A stretch of DNA of 64,000 nucleotides from Treponema sp. (GTDB taxonomy: Bacteria > Spirochaetota > Spirochaetia > Treponematales > Breznakiellaceae), in NCBI GenBank assembly GCA_031265435.1, contig JAISCR010000033.1, positions 1 to 64,000 on the forward strand, in the 5' to 3' direction. Every line of letters begins with the position of its first letter. Position 1 is the stretch's first letter. Below the pieces are notes generated by a model. That model saw only the letters and a program-made list of their open reading frames with translations, was not told where the DNA came from and ran no database searches. A program made the position numbers and the translations under genes. This document shows positions 26,947 to 36,555 of this stretch, piece by piece.

Positions 26947-27959
26947 GATATTCCCCCGCTCTTGTTGTAACGGCAGAGGAGCCAGAGGAAGAAGGGGGCG
27001 CCCAAAAGGGAAGTAATGATGCCCAGGGGCAATTCCATGCTCCCGAAGGAACGGGCGGCCATATCCGCCAATAGCAGTAACAGTGCGCCCGTAACGGCCG
27101 AAAGAGGGAGAAGCCTCCGGTGAACCGGACCTGAAAAAATTCTGGCTATGTGGGGGGCAATAAGACCGACAAAACCGATGATCCCCGCGGAGGCAACCGC
27201 CGCTCCCGCGGCAAGGGAGGCTCCCAGGGCGGTGATAAACCTGATCCTTCTCACCGCGACTCCCAGGCTTTCCGCCTCTTCCTCACCCTGAAGGACAAGA
27301 TCCAGAGCGGGGCCGCAGAAGACAATGCAGAGACTTCCCGCCGCCATGGCGGCAAGCTGTACCGGCAGATTTTTCCAGGTGCTTCCGTTGAGGCTTCCCA
27401 GGAGCCAGTAGTAAACCTGATAGAGATCCCGGTCGCGTATGACCAGTATCAGGGAAAGCAGGGCGGAGAAGAAGGAACTCAGGGCGGTTCCGGCAAGGAG
27501 CAGCGTTACTGCGGATGAACAGCCCCTGCTCCGGGAAAGGGCAAAGGCCAGAAAAACTGCCAGAAGACTTCCCGCAAAGGCGCAGAGGGTAACGGCGCCC
27601 GCGCCGGCGAAGGGAAGCCGACGTGCGAAACCGAAACTTATCGCCGCGCCCGCGCCGAGGGCCGCTCCGGATGAACTCCCGATAACAAAAGGGTCTGCCA
27701 GAGGGTTTGCGAATATCCCCTGAAAGGCCGCCCCGGCAATGGCAAGGGCCGCGCCTATAGCCATCGCAAGAATTATCCTGGGGAGTCTTATTTCAAACAG
27801 GATGACGGAAGCGGTCCCGGCCTCCGCGGTATTTCCCTTCAGCGCGGCAAGAATATCATTCATGCTCAATTGAACCGAGCCTGAAAAAAGGCTCAGGAAA
27901 AAACAGGGTACGAGAAGGAGAGAAAGCAAAACCATGAGCAGGGTAAAGGATTTCTTCAT
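26943..27959 (-). CDS. FecCD/BtuC-family ABC permease
   Basis: RLPRIILAMAIGAALAIAGAAFQGIFANPLADPFVIGSSSGAALGA. Confidence 0.92.
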   Translation of the reverse strand: MKKSFTLLMVLLSLLLVPCFFLSLFSGSVQLSMNDILAALKGNTAEAGTASVILFEIRLPRIILAMAIGAALAIAGAAFQGIFANPLADPFVIGSSSGAALGAGAAISFGFARRLPFAGAGAVTLCAFAGSLLAVFLAFALSRSRGCSSAVTLLLAGTALSSFFSALLSLILVIRDRDLYQVYYWLLGSLNGSTWKNLPVQLAAMAAGSLCIVFCGPALDLVLQGEEEAESLGVAVRRIRFITALGASLAAGAAVASAGIIGFVGLIAPHIARIFSGPVHRRLLPLSAVTGALLLLLADMAARSFGSMELPLGIITSLLGAPFFLWLLCRYNKSGGIS

Positions 27960-27975
27960 GGCCGGTATAGTCCCT

Positions 27976-30006
27976 TCATTCATCTGCCTTCTCTGTGGGA
28001 ATATCAAAATTCATCTTCAATCCCAATGTTAATGTAAAACCCGGCATGGGGTAACCGTCGAACGACTCATAGGATGTATTGAGGATATTACGGCCCGCGG
28101 CAAAAACAGTAAAACTACCGCCGAGCTTTTGATTCACCGTAATATTCATAAGGAAATACGGATCCAGTTTAGTTATATTTCCCGTATCCGCAAAGCGGAG
28201 AGTTTCATAATGGCCGGAGATAAAGAGCGATCCTGTTTTCCAGGGGATGTCCAGGGACGCTCCGATGGTATGCATGGGCATATAGGGAATCCGTTTTCCT
28301 GAGTCCCAGGTATATCCGTAACTTAAAAGATAACTGTTCAGAAATTGATAGGACAGAGAGAGAACAGGCTTCTCCACCGGCCCCGGGGAAAAGGGGATAA
28401 CAAAGCGCAGCCGCGAGTCCCAACCGAAGAAAACAGCTTCCCCCACATTTTGGGGCTTCCAGTTTCCGTCTGAAGATCCGTACCAGTGAATGGAATCGCG
28501 CGTCCATTGGGTAAACACGGTGCTTTCAAGGCCGGCCCATTCAACAGGCTGCCAGGAGAGACCCAGATCCGTTCCCCAGCCGTCTTCAGGCTTCAAGTCC
28601 GGGTTGCCGGCGGCGCCGCCCCCCGACCAGTAGAGATCCTCCAGATCCGGATTTTTGAAACTGCGGAAATAATTGTTTTTGAAGCTGAGGGAATCCGAGG
28701 CAAGCCAAAGGAAGCCGAGCTTTGGTACGGGAACTACGGGTTCCGCCGCAGTACCGCTGAAGACTGTCTTTAACGAAGGAATGATGAGGATTTTTTTAAG
28801 CGGCCGGTATTCGGCGCCAAGATACATGCCGCCGTCATGACGGTCGTGCCCGCCCACTTCCGTGGAATCCAGATTGGTATAACGGTAGTCCCCTCCGAAC
28901 CTGAACATAAGTTTTTCAAAGCCGTACCAGGTCCAGCGGTTTACCGCCATAAGACTCCGTTGTTTGTGCCGGGAAATTTTGCCGCCGGGAGGCCCGTAGT
29001 CCATGGTTTGCAGTATATGGCTTAGCGACGCTTCGGCGGCAAGATCGTCACGGAAAAAGCGGGGCATGTCGAGTATGATGTTCTGCCGGGTGGAAAAATC
29101 AAGCTGCCTCCCCGCTATCCAGGATGTTCCCGATGTGGGGACATTCTTGTCTCCGTAGTAGACATCCCCGCCGGCGATAAGTTTGGTATAGTCCTGTACA
29201 TGAGCGACAATGGAGGCAGAGGCCCCCATATCCCGGATTTCATTTTTTTCTTTTCGCAGGGTTTTCCCGTAATCGTCCTGATACAGAAAATGATTGTCTG
29301 CCCGGTTAAAGAACCCGTTTGCCGTTACGGAAAATTTTTCCGTCCCATAGCCAACGGAAGCCGCCGCGTTTTGCGCGTCAAACAGATCCTTCCATTCGGG
29401 ATCTTTGTCTTCTCCGGATGCCCTGTCATAGTATTTCCCCGGCAGGGCGGCGGTATTCGAAAGGGAAGTTCCGATGCGTAAACCCGCTTTCTGTTCCTTG
29501 ACAGTGATTATGTTGATGACGCCGCCCAGCGCTCCCGACACGTTGTACTTGCTGTCCGAACCGCCGTAGATGACTTCGATCCGTTCTACCGCGTTAAGAT
29601 CGATCACGCTAATATCAAATTCCCCGGACATGGGAGAATTGGCGGGAACTCCGTCTATGAGAAAGGCGATCCGTTCCGAATCAAAACCCCTCATGCTGAT
29701 GTCGGTCTGGTTACCGTAGGGGCCGTACCGGGTAATACTCATGTCCAGCGCCGGCTGCAGGAGGCTTGCCAGATCCGGAGCGTGGAACTTTTCAATATCC
29801 TCTCTGTTAAGCGCCTTCATCTGCTGGGTGGTTTCCGTACTGCCGACAACGGTGAGACCTTCGCTTTCAATGAAGAGGAGATCCTCATCAGAAAATTCTT
29901 CTTCCCCGGTGTCTGAAATTTCCTGGGAATGCAGGGGAAGGAAAATACAAAGACTCAGCATAAGAGCCGGAAGCAGTCTCCCGGCCTTTGGGGAACTTGT
30001 AAACAT
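27976..30006 (-). CDS. TonB-dependent outer-membrane receptor (BtuB-like)
   Basis: Plug domain ISMRGFDSERIAFLIDGVPANSP...IDLNAVERIEVIYGGSDSKYNVSGALGGVINIIT; beta-barrel C-terminus. Confidence 0.88.
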   Translation of the reverse strand: MFTSSPKAGRLLPALMLSLCIFLPLHSQEISDTGEEEFSDEDLLFIESEGLTVVGSTETTQQMKALNREDIEKFHAPDLASLLQPALDMSITRYGPYGNQTDISMRGFDSERIAFLIDGVPANSPMSGEFDISVIDLNAVERIEVIYGGSDSKYNVSGALGGVINIITVKEQKAGLRIGTSLSNTAALPGKYYDRASGEDKDPEWKDLFDAQNAAASVGYGTEKFSVTANGFFNRADNHFLYQDDYGKTLRKEKNEIRDMGASASIVAHVQDYTKLIAGGDVYYGDKNVPTSGTSWIAGRQLDFSTRQNIILDMPRFFRDDLAAEASLSHILQTMDYGPPGGKISRHKQRSLMAVNRWTWYGFEKLMFRFGGDYRYTNLDSTEVGGHDRHDGGMYLGAEYRPLKKILIIPSLKTVFSGTAAEPVVPVPKLGFLWLASDSLSFKNNYFRSFKNPDLEDLYWSGGGAAGNPDLKPEDGWGTDLGLSWQPVEWAGLESTVFTQWTRDSIHWYGSSDGNWKPQNVGEAVFFGWDSRLRFVIPFSPGPVEKPVLSLSYQFLNSYLLSYGYTWDSGKRIPYMPMHTIGASLDIPWKTGSLFISGHYETLRFADTGNITKLDPYFLMNITVNQKLGGSFTVFAAGRNILNTSYESFDGYPMPGFTLTLGLKMNFDIPTEKADE

Positions 30007-31092
30007 TTATGGAGCAACTTTTGAATAAGTTCCGTAAAAACTCATAAAAGTACTTGCCGCATCTTGTGTAAATTTATTTTTTGCCTCGTCCAGCGTAGCA
30101 GTCTCCGGCGCCGCCAAATGTCCGCTTTTCGAAGCATCGGTAGCGTTTCCCATTTGTACTGAACCGGCTGACAAGCTTTTATAATAGACTCCCTGGAAAT
30201 AACCGGGCGGATCAAAAGGTCCGGCGATTATATTAAAGTTTTCATCATAATCATTATATGTTGGCTTTCCCTCTTCCGTATATTCAATAATAATGACCCT
30301 GGAAGCCGCATTGAAATTATTGATATACCGGATTGTACCGCTTATCTTACCGCCATAACCATCATCATAGGAAAGCATTGTACCGGTTATTGTATAACTG
30401 TCATCATATATTGATGTCCATGTTCCCAGAAGAGATTCAATGCTGGATGAGCCTTCAAATTTAATAGCCGCGGGAGTTCCGGTTTTCGGATCGCTGGCCT
30501 CATTTACCTGGGGCGCTCCGATTACCTTTAACCATACATTGTAGCTTGTACCGTTTGAGAGTCCTGTAATGGTCAGGGGGGAGGCGCTTGCGGTTTCTTT
30601 GGCCGTTGTATCGGTCAGGGTTTCGCTTGTGCTGCCGTAATACACTTCATAGGAGCCTGCCCCGCTTACCGCGGTCCAGCTTACGATGAGCAGACTGTCT
30701 CCGGTTGTTATCCTGCTGATTACCGGTTTGCCGGTCGGGACGCCGCTTTTCGGTTCGCTGGCATTGCCGGCGCCCGCCGCGTTTTTTGCCCTGACCCATA
30801 CATTGTATGCAGTACCGTTTGTGAGGGCGGTAATGGCCGCGGTGGCAGCAATAATGTCTTTCTGTACAGGATCTGCGGGTATGGCGCTGCCTTCGCCGCA
30901 ATACAGGTCATAGGAATCCGCCCCCTCAACCGCGGCCCAGTTTACCGTAAGCTGTTCGTTTCCCGGTGTTATTCCGCTGATTGAAGGCGTGCCGGGGATA
31001 GTTATATTGTCTGTTAATCCGGGACAAGCGGTACATACCAGAGCCGCAATACTCAGTCCCGTCAGTACCACCCGTAAATTTTTTCCGCGCAT
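30007..31092 (-). CDS. Lipoprotein with two fibronectin type III domains
   Basis: MRGKNLRVVLTGLSIAALVCTACPG lipobox; two ...LTVNWAAVEGADSYDLYCG / LIVSWTAVSGAGSYEVYYG repeats; the longer ORF start (31308) runs through the riboswitch. Confidence 0.82.
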   Translation of the reverse strand: MRGKNLRVVLTGLSIAALVCTACPGLTDNITIPGTPSISGITPGNEQLTVNWAAVEGADSYDLYCGEGSAIPADPVQKDIIAATAAITALTNGTAYNVWVRAKNAAGAGNASEPKSGVPTGKPVISRITTGDSLLIVSWTAVSGAGSYEVYYGSTSETLTDTTAKETASASPLTITGLSNGTSYNVWLKVIGAPQVNEASDPKTGTPAAIKFEGSSSIESLLGTWTSIYDDSYTITGTMLSYDDGYGGKISGTIRYINNFNAASRVIIIEYTEEGKPTYNDYDENFNIIAGPFDPPGYFQGVYYKSLSAGSVQMGNATDASKSGHLAAPETATLDEAKNKFTQDAASTFMSFYGTYSKVAP

Positions 31093-31154
31093 GATTCCTC
31101 CAGGCTCAATCCTCGAAGCCAGAAAAATAGATGAAGACCCCCATAGGTCTTTTG

Positions 31155-31340
31155 TATACCAAGGTTTCCTGGCTTCCGGATAAACGGTTCTGCCGGCCTT
31201 CCCGGCGGGTTTATCCCGGCCAGTGGCCTTCGCGGCAAATTCGCCGTTCCAGGCAGGCGCCTGAAACATCCGGTTACAGTTACGGGTTAGCGGAGGATTC
31301 CCGGTCAAAGACCGGCCACCTCACTTCCCTTGAAATATAC
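31155..31340 (-). ncRNA. Cobalamin (AdoCbl) riboswitch
   Basis: Minus strand AAGGGAAGTGAGGTGGCC...CGCTAACCCGTAACTGTAACCGG...AAGGCCACTGGCC...GAAGCCAGGAAACCTTGG, characteristic B12 conserved boxes. Confidence 0.9.
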
Positions 31341-31453
31341 AATCGTATCATAGAGCCTGTTCTTGTCATAGAGCCTGTTCCGAAACCTCACCTTGTTTTG
31401 AAACAGCCCCGCTTCTCAGTCTAAACAGATTGAAAACATACCCGCCTGCCCTG

Positions 31454-33562
31454 TCACCGCTCCTCCGCGCCTTCGGTCTCACTCATTACCGTGATGGACT
31501 GCATGGATGTTTCAAGATCCCGGGTTTTGTCCATCATATCATGGTAACCTGTTTTTATCGCCTCCGCGTTTTCCCGCAGGAGGACAAGGGCGGTGGTGAT
31601 CTCCCGGCTTCCTATGGACAGTTCTCCCAGGCTGTTGATAAGTTCCGTCATGGTATTGGCAAAACTGTTTATCTCTTCGGCCATGGTACCGATCAGGGTG
31701 TCTGTCGCGCCAGAGCGGGCAGTGGTTGTTTTTATGCCTTCAATGACGTTCGTTAAGGTATTGGCGATATTCCTGGAATTTTCTCGTGTTGTTTCGGAAA
31801 GACGGCGGATTTCGCCGGCTACCACCGCGAAGCCCCTGCCCGCGTCTCCGGCATGGGCCGCCTCAATAGCGGCGTTCATGGACAGGAGGTTGGTATTGGC
31901 GGCAATACCGCCTATCACCTTTATGGTAGAACCGACCCCTTCAACGCCTCTGGAAATGGCTCCCACCGCTTCAATGGTTTCGTGCATGGAAGAGCGGCCC
32001 TGTTCCACATTGTTCACCAGATCCTCAATGGCTGCCTGCTTCTTTTGGGCCACGCTGGCGGTATTGTTGATGGTAGCCACCATCTGTTCAATAGCGGCGG
32101 AAGATTCTTCAATAGCGGAGGCCTGCCGCATGATCTGATCGTTGAGATTTTCGATGAGGCCGTTGATACCCTTCATGAAGTCGAGGGATTGTTCAACATG
32201 GCTGCCAAGATTTTGGTTCAGGGTATCAATGGTTTTCCGGTCTTTCTCGATGAGGGAAAGATTGTAGTGGTGGCAGTTTTCCGGCCGGTTAAGGCCGTTG
32301 AAAACGGCGATTGCCATGCCCCGGCAGCTTCCGTATCCGCAGGTGTTACAGTCATATATATCCTCTTCGCCGTATTTCCGTAAGTCTTTATAAACCTCCG
32401 CCAGTTGATCGGCGTCCGGTATTTTTACGGCATAGTTTTTGGAAAGGTCCCGGTAAGAACGCTTATAAAGGTCTTTTTCCCAATAACGGGAAAGTACATT
32501 AAAAACCTTTTTTTGATTTTTCATTGTGGATTTTGATCCACCGTATTTCGCCTCTACTTCGGCGCGGCGTTTCCATATAGGGGCTTCCAGTTTGTCCATG
32601 GGGGTTTCACTGTTCCTGGTGCCTGTTCCTCCGTTGCAGCCTTTTTCACAGTTAAGGCAGTCCACCAGGAGGGGCAGTTCCCCGTTTTTACCGCCCCCGG
32701 AGCTTATGGTTTTCGCCGTGTCCGCCAGATAGGGGTAAATGGCGTGGATACCCTCAATCTTCCGGGTTACCCTGCCGATGCCGGGGCTGTACCGTTCCGC
32801 GGTAATGAGGAGTCCTCCGGGCATGGAAAAGGTTACCGCCCGTTCCGCCGGCGGATTGTCGTATTCCAGAGCCTTAAACGAGGCAAGGTTCACCTTCTGC
32901 CGCTCCAGGTATTCATACAAAGCCGCGAAAGTAACGTTGTAGTCCCCCAGGCCCGTTTCATCAAATTCCCGCCGCTTGGCGATACAGGGAGAGAGAACGG
33001 CGATTTTGTAATCCCTGTATTGGGGATGGTACTTCCGGATCATTTTGATGATATGCAGCATGGGACTATCCGCCGGGGCAAGATAGGGAATCAGCTCGGG
33101 GTGATAAATTTCAATATAGGTTACAATGGCCGGGCACGGCTGGGCTATGCAAAAGGACGGTTTCTTTTCTTTTATGTACTTCACATAGGAAAAGACAGTA
33201 AGTTCCGCGCCGAAGCTCACGTCAAAGGCCGCCTCCACTCCCCGCGATTTCAGATACCCGTTCAGGTTGAGGTAAAGGCCCGGAAAATTGGAAGCCGCCG
33301 CGGGGGCAACAATGGCGATAACCTTTTCCTTTTTGTCCAGAGCGCCGAAAAACGCGGCCGAATCATCCACAATAAGCCGCGCGTGGTGGGTACAGGCGTG
33401 GATACAGTTTCCGCAGCCTATGCACAGATCATGGTTGACGGTTAGTTTTTCCCCGGCGCCATTGTTGCAGTATTTTACCGGGCAGGCCGCGATACAGGCA
33501 TGGCAGTTAACACATTTTTCCTCATCAACCCTGATGACCGGCGCCAATGCGTTTGTCTTCAT
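31454..33562 (-). CDS. [FeFe]-hydrogenase-like sensor fused to methyl-accepting chemotaxis domain
   Basis: 2x[4Fe-4S] ferredoxin motifs; H-cluster-like IAQPCPAI, LSPCIAKR, DCLNCEKGCNGGTG; CNTCGYGSCRGMAIAVFNGLNRPENC; MCP tip AIEAAHAGDAGRGFAVVAGEIRRLSETT. Confidence 0.9.
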   Translation of the reverse strand: MKTNALAPVIRVDEEKCVNCHACIAACPVKYCNNGAGEKLTVNHDLCIGCGNCIHACTHHARLIVDDSAAFFGALDKKEKVIAIVAPAAASNFPGLYLNLNGYLKSRGVEAAFDVSFGAELTVFSYVKYIKEKKPSFCIAQPCPAIVTYIEIYHPELIPYLAPADSPMLHIIKMIRKYHPQYRDYKIAVLSPCIAKRREFDETGLGDYNVTFAALYEYLERQKVNLASFKALEYDNPPAERAVTFSMPGGLLITAERYSPGIGRVTRKIEGIHAIYPYLADTAKTISSGGGKNGELPLLVDCLNCEKGCNGGTGTRNSETPMDKLEAPIWKRRAEVEAKYGGSKSTMKNQKKVFNVLSRYWEKDLYKRSYRDLSKNYAVKIPDADQLAEVYKDLRKYGEEDIYDCNTCGYGSCRGMAIAVFNGLNRPENCHHYNLSLIEKDRKTIDTLNQNLGSHVEQSLDFMKGINGLIENLNDQIMRQASAIEESSAAIEQMVATINNTASVAQKKQAAIEDLVNNVEQGRSSMHETIEAVGAISRGVEGVGSTIKVIGGIAANTNLLSMNAAIEAAHAGDAGRGFAVVAGEIRRLSETTRENSRNIANTLTNVIEGIKTTTARSGATDTLIGTMAEEINSFANTMTELINSLGELSIGSREITTALVLLRENAEAIKTGYHDMMDKTRDLETSMQSITVMSETEGAEER

Positions 33563-33574
33563 AAACCACCTCCT

Positions 33575-33617
33575 AAGGTCTGTCTATAATGTGTCTACAT
33601 TTTAGACAGAATCTAAA
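33575..33617. repeat. Family-2 palindrome, copy 3
   Basis: aggtctgtctataatgtgtctacattttagacagaatct immediately 5' of the SD of the 33562 minus-strand gene. Confidence 0.7.
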
Positions 33618-33719
33618 TATCACAATTTTATAATATCTTTTATGTGAGCCTTTACCAAGACCCCGGCTCCTCAATACAGTTTTCCTCTTTTCTCTCCGGC
33701 CTGTTTTTGGTATTATCCT

Positions 33720-35882
33720 GTGATGTCAAAATTGGATATAGAAACGGAGCTTAACGGCCCCCAGATCGAGGCGGTCAGGGCGATTGAAGGGCCGGTATTG
33801 ATCATCGCCGGAGCAGGTTCGGGGAAAACCAGGGTAATAACCTTCCGTATCGCCCACATGCTGGAAAAAGGCATTCCCCAGTCATCAATTCTTGCCCTTA
33901 CCTTTACCAACAAGGCGGCCAGGGAGATGGAAAGCAGGGTAAAGGAACTGACGGGCCGCAAACTTACCCAGCTTACGGTACATACTTTCCATGCCTTCGG
34001 CCTCAAGATACTCCGGGAAGAGATTGAGATTCTCGGTTACCGGAAAAATTTTTCGATCTACGATGAATCGGACAAGATACAGCTGATCAAAGACTCTCTG
34101 CGCGACTGCAGGATTTCCCCGGAAGGCGTTGACCTTTATAAACTTTCCCAGATCTTCTCGAACATCAAGGAAGGCCGTCTCCGCTGGAGCAATACAAGCG
34201 GTACTGTTCCTGTGGCGGATTCTGTCTGGGAGCCTGTGTACCGTGAATATCAGGACAGTTTGAAAATTTTCAATGCCCTTGACTTTGACGATCTTATTAT
34301 CATTCCCATCATGCTTTTTGAAGAACATGGGGAGATACTGCGGAAGTACCGGCAGCGTTACCGTTACATCATGGTTGATGAATTTCAGGATACCAGCGGA
34401 ACCCAGTACCGCATGATGAAGCTCCTCGCGGATAACAATATCTGTGTTGTCGGGGATGATGATCAGTCCATATATTCCTGGCGGGGCGCCAGCTATGAAA
34501 ACATCATGAATTTTGAAAAGGACTTTCCCGGCGCCCTGGAGATAAAGCTGGAGCAGAATTACCGTTCCACTACCACGATCCTTGAGGCGGCAAACGGTGT
34601 CATTGCCAACAATACCAACCGCAAGGAAAAAAAGCTCTGGTCGGGAAACGACGGGGGAAACGCTATAGAACTCATGACGCCGGAGAATGAAACCGAAGAG
34701 GCAAGTATCATTGCCGGGGAGATTCGCACATTGAAGCTGCAGGAGAATCTCCGTTACAGCGACTTTGGAGTGCTTCTGCGCACCAATTCCCTCATGAGAA
34801 CCATTGAAGAAGCCTTTCTTGCCGAGGATATTCCCTACAAGGTTTCAGGCGGCACAAGTTTTTTTCAGTGGAAGGAGATAAAGGATATTCTCTCCTATCT
34901 GCGGGTCATCGCAAACCCCGATGACGATGTGAACCTTCTGCGGATCATCAACACTCCCCGCAGGGGCATAGGCAAGGCAAGCGTAGAACGGATTTCCGCC
35001 CTGGCAAAGAAAAACCATTCGAGTATATGGGATGCGATGGTTCGTGTCCGTCACGCGGTCAATGCCGGGGAAGGACAGGAACTTTTTCAGGGTGAAGATC
35101 TGCCCGAACGGAGCGCGGAAAGCGGCAAACATGATATCGGGGACTTTGTGAGTCTTATTGAATTCTACCGTGACGAGATTCTCGGCCGCCGCAGCCCCTT
35201 GAATGAAAAATGGACTCTCTCAAAGAAGGTTCACTCACTCATCGACAAGATCAATTACTGGGGTCATCTCCTCAGCGAGTACAGCAAGAATGAAAAGGTG
35301 GCCCGCTGGAAATATACCAACCTCGAATACCTTATTCAGCTTATCGAACGCTGGGAACAGAATCCGGATAACCTTGATCCCGGTCTCTATGCCTACCTTA
35401 ACCGCATAAGCCTTATCACCAGGGATGACGGTGAAACTGAAAATTCGGGCAAGGTAAACCTCATGACCATCCACGCGGCCAAGGGTCTTGAGTTCCCTGT
35501 TGTTTTCATTGCCGGAGCGGAACAGGGGATCATTCCCCATGAGCGGAGCCTTGAAAGTCCGGCCGAAAACGGGAAAGCGGGGGATCATTCCCCTCCTGAA
35601 GACGGAGAAGAAAACAGGGAAGTGAATCCCCTGGAAGAGGAACGGAGGCTCTTCTACGTTGCCATTACCAGGGCACGGGACAAACTCTTCATATCAAGCT
35701 GCCGCCGCCGGCGCAGGCTCCGGGATGTCGTTGACTGTGTTCCTTCGCCCTTCATCGCCGAAATTCCCGAAGGCCTGGTCACGGAGCATCAGGAGGAGAA
35801 GGTTGTGGACAATCCCGAGACCGCGCAGAACTACTTTGCCCTGCTCCGCCGGCGCCTCGCGGAAACAGCCGGGGACTGTTAA
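33720..35882 (+). CDS. UvrD/PcrA-family ATP-dependent DNA helicase
   Basis: LNGPQIEAVRAIEGPVLIIAGAGSGKTRV, VDEFQDT, VGDDDQSIYSWRGA, MTIHAAKGLEFPVVF. Confidence 0.95.
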   Translation: MMSKLDIETELNGPQIEAVRAIEGPVLIIAGAGSGKTRVITFRIAHMLEKGIPQSSILALTFTNKAAREMESRVKELTGRKLTQLTVHTFHAFGLKILREEIEILGYRKNFSIYDESDKIQLIKDSLRDCRISPEGVDLYKLSQIFSNIKEGRLRWSNTSGTVPVADSVWEPVYREYQDSLKIFNALDFDDLIIIPIMLFEEHGEILRKYRQRYRYIMVDEFQDTSGTQYRMMKLLADNNICVVGDDDQSIYSWRGASYENIMNFEKDFPGALEIKLEQNYRSTTTILEAANGVIANNTNRKEKKLWSGNDGGNAIELMTPENETEEASIIAGEIRTLKLQENLRYSDFGVLLRTNSLMRTIEEAFLAEDIPYKVSGGTSFFQWKEIKDILSYLRVIANPDDDVNLLRIINTPRRGIGKASVERISALAKKNHSSIWDAMVRVRHAVNAGEGQELFQGEDLPERSAESGKHDIGDFVSLIEFYRDEILGRRSPLNEKWTLSKKVHSLIDKINYWGHLLSEYSKNEKVARWKYTNLEYLIQLIERWEQNPDNLDPGLYAYLNRISLITRDDGETENSGKVNLMTIHAAKGLEFPVVFIAGAEQGIIPHERSLESPAENGKAGDHSPPEDGEENREVNPLEEERRLFYVAITRARDKLFISSCRRRRRLRDVVDCVPSPFIAEIPEGLVTEHQEEKVVDNPETAQNYFALLRRRLAETAGDC

Positions 35883-36007
35883 GCCGTCTCCCGATCCGTG
35901 GCCGTAATGCCTCATTGAAAATTCTCGTCCCCGGCAGCCGCGATGCCTCAAAACAAAACCCGGCCGAAAAGTTTGACAAAGGCTCCATATTTTACTATAT
36001 TGAAAGA

Positions 36008-36385
36008 ATGACACAATCCCTTGAAGATTACCTTGAAATGGTGAGTTTTCTTTCCGACGAAGGGGAAGTCCGGGTAACGGATATTGCCGGAAGACTCAAG
36101 GTGTCAAAGCCTTCGGTGCTGAGCGCCCTCAAGATTTTGGAAGAACAGGGCTGCCTGGAACACCAGCGCTACCGGGGAGTGAGACTTACTGCCAAGGGGG
36201 CTGTTCAGGCGGCGGGGATTCGGGAACGGCATGATTTTCTCACGGACTTCCTCCGGGATACTCTTGGGGTGAGCCCCGAAACAGCCGAGAAAGATGCCTG
36301 CAAAATGGAACACATGCTCTCCGAAGAAACCTTTACCAAGATGAAAAAATTTTTCCGCAAGAACACCAAAGAAAAAGCAAAATAA
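36008..36385 (+). CDS. DtxR/MntR-family metal-responsive regulator
   Basis: MTQSLEDYLEMVSFLSDEGEVRVTDIAGRLKVSKPSVLSALKILEEQG. Confidence 0.9.
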   Translation: MTQSLEDYLEMVSFLSDEGEVRVTDIAGRLKVSKPSVLSALKILEEQGCLEHQRYRGVRLTAKGAVQAAGIRERHDFLTDFLRDTLGVSPETAEKDACKMEHMLSEETFTKMKKFFRKNTKEKAK

Positions 36386-36409
36386 CCTTCTTCCTCAGTA
36401 TTTTCCTTT

Positions 36410-36484
36410 ATGCACAAGCCGCCTCCGGCGGCGTATATAACCAGCTTCCTTACGCTCGCGGCCGAAAGGCCGCATGCACAAGCC
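36410..36484. repeat. Family-3 repeat (64-bp unit plus partial next unit)
   Basis: atgcacaagccgcctccggcggcg...cttccttacgctcgcggccgaaaggccgc then atgcacaagcc; matches 40265-40390. Confidence 0.8.
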
Positions 36485-36555
36485 TTATGTTGATTCACCT
36501 CAAGATTTTAGTTATAGTGTCTGTCCATAAAGCCGGTTTTTCAGAGGGGTAGACT

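Noticed and set aside
31093-31308. 72-aa N-terminal extension of the FN3 lipoprotein ORF
   Set aside because: Lies in the cobalamin riboswitch; the lipoprotein signal begins at MRGKN (31092).
33585-33590. TATAAT in family-2 copy 3 as a plus-strand -10 for the helicase gene
   Set aside because: No -35-like hexamer at 16-18 nt upstream, and the gene start is over 120 nt away.
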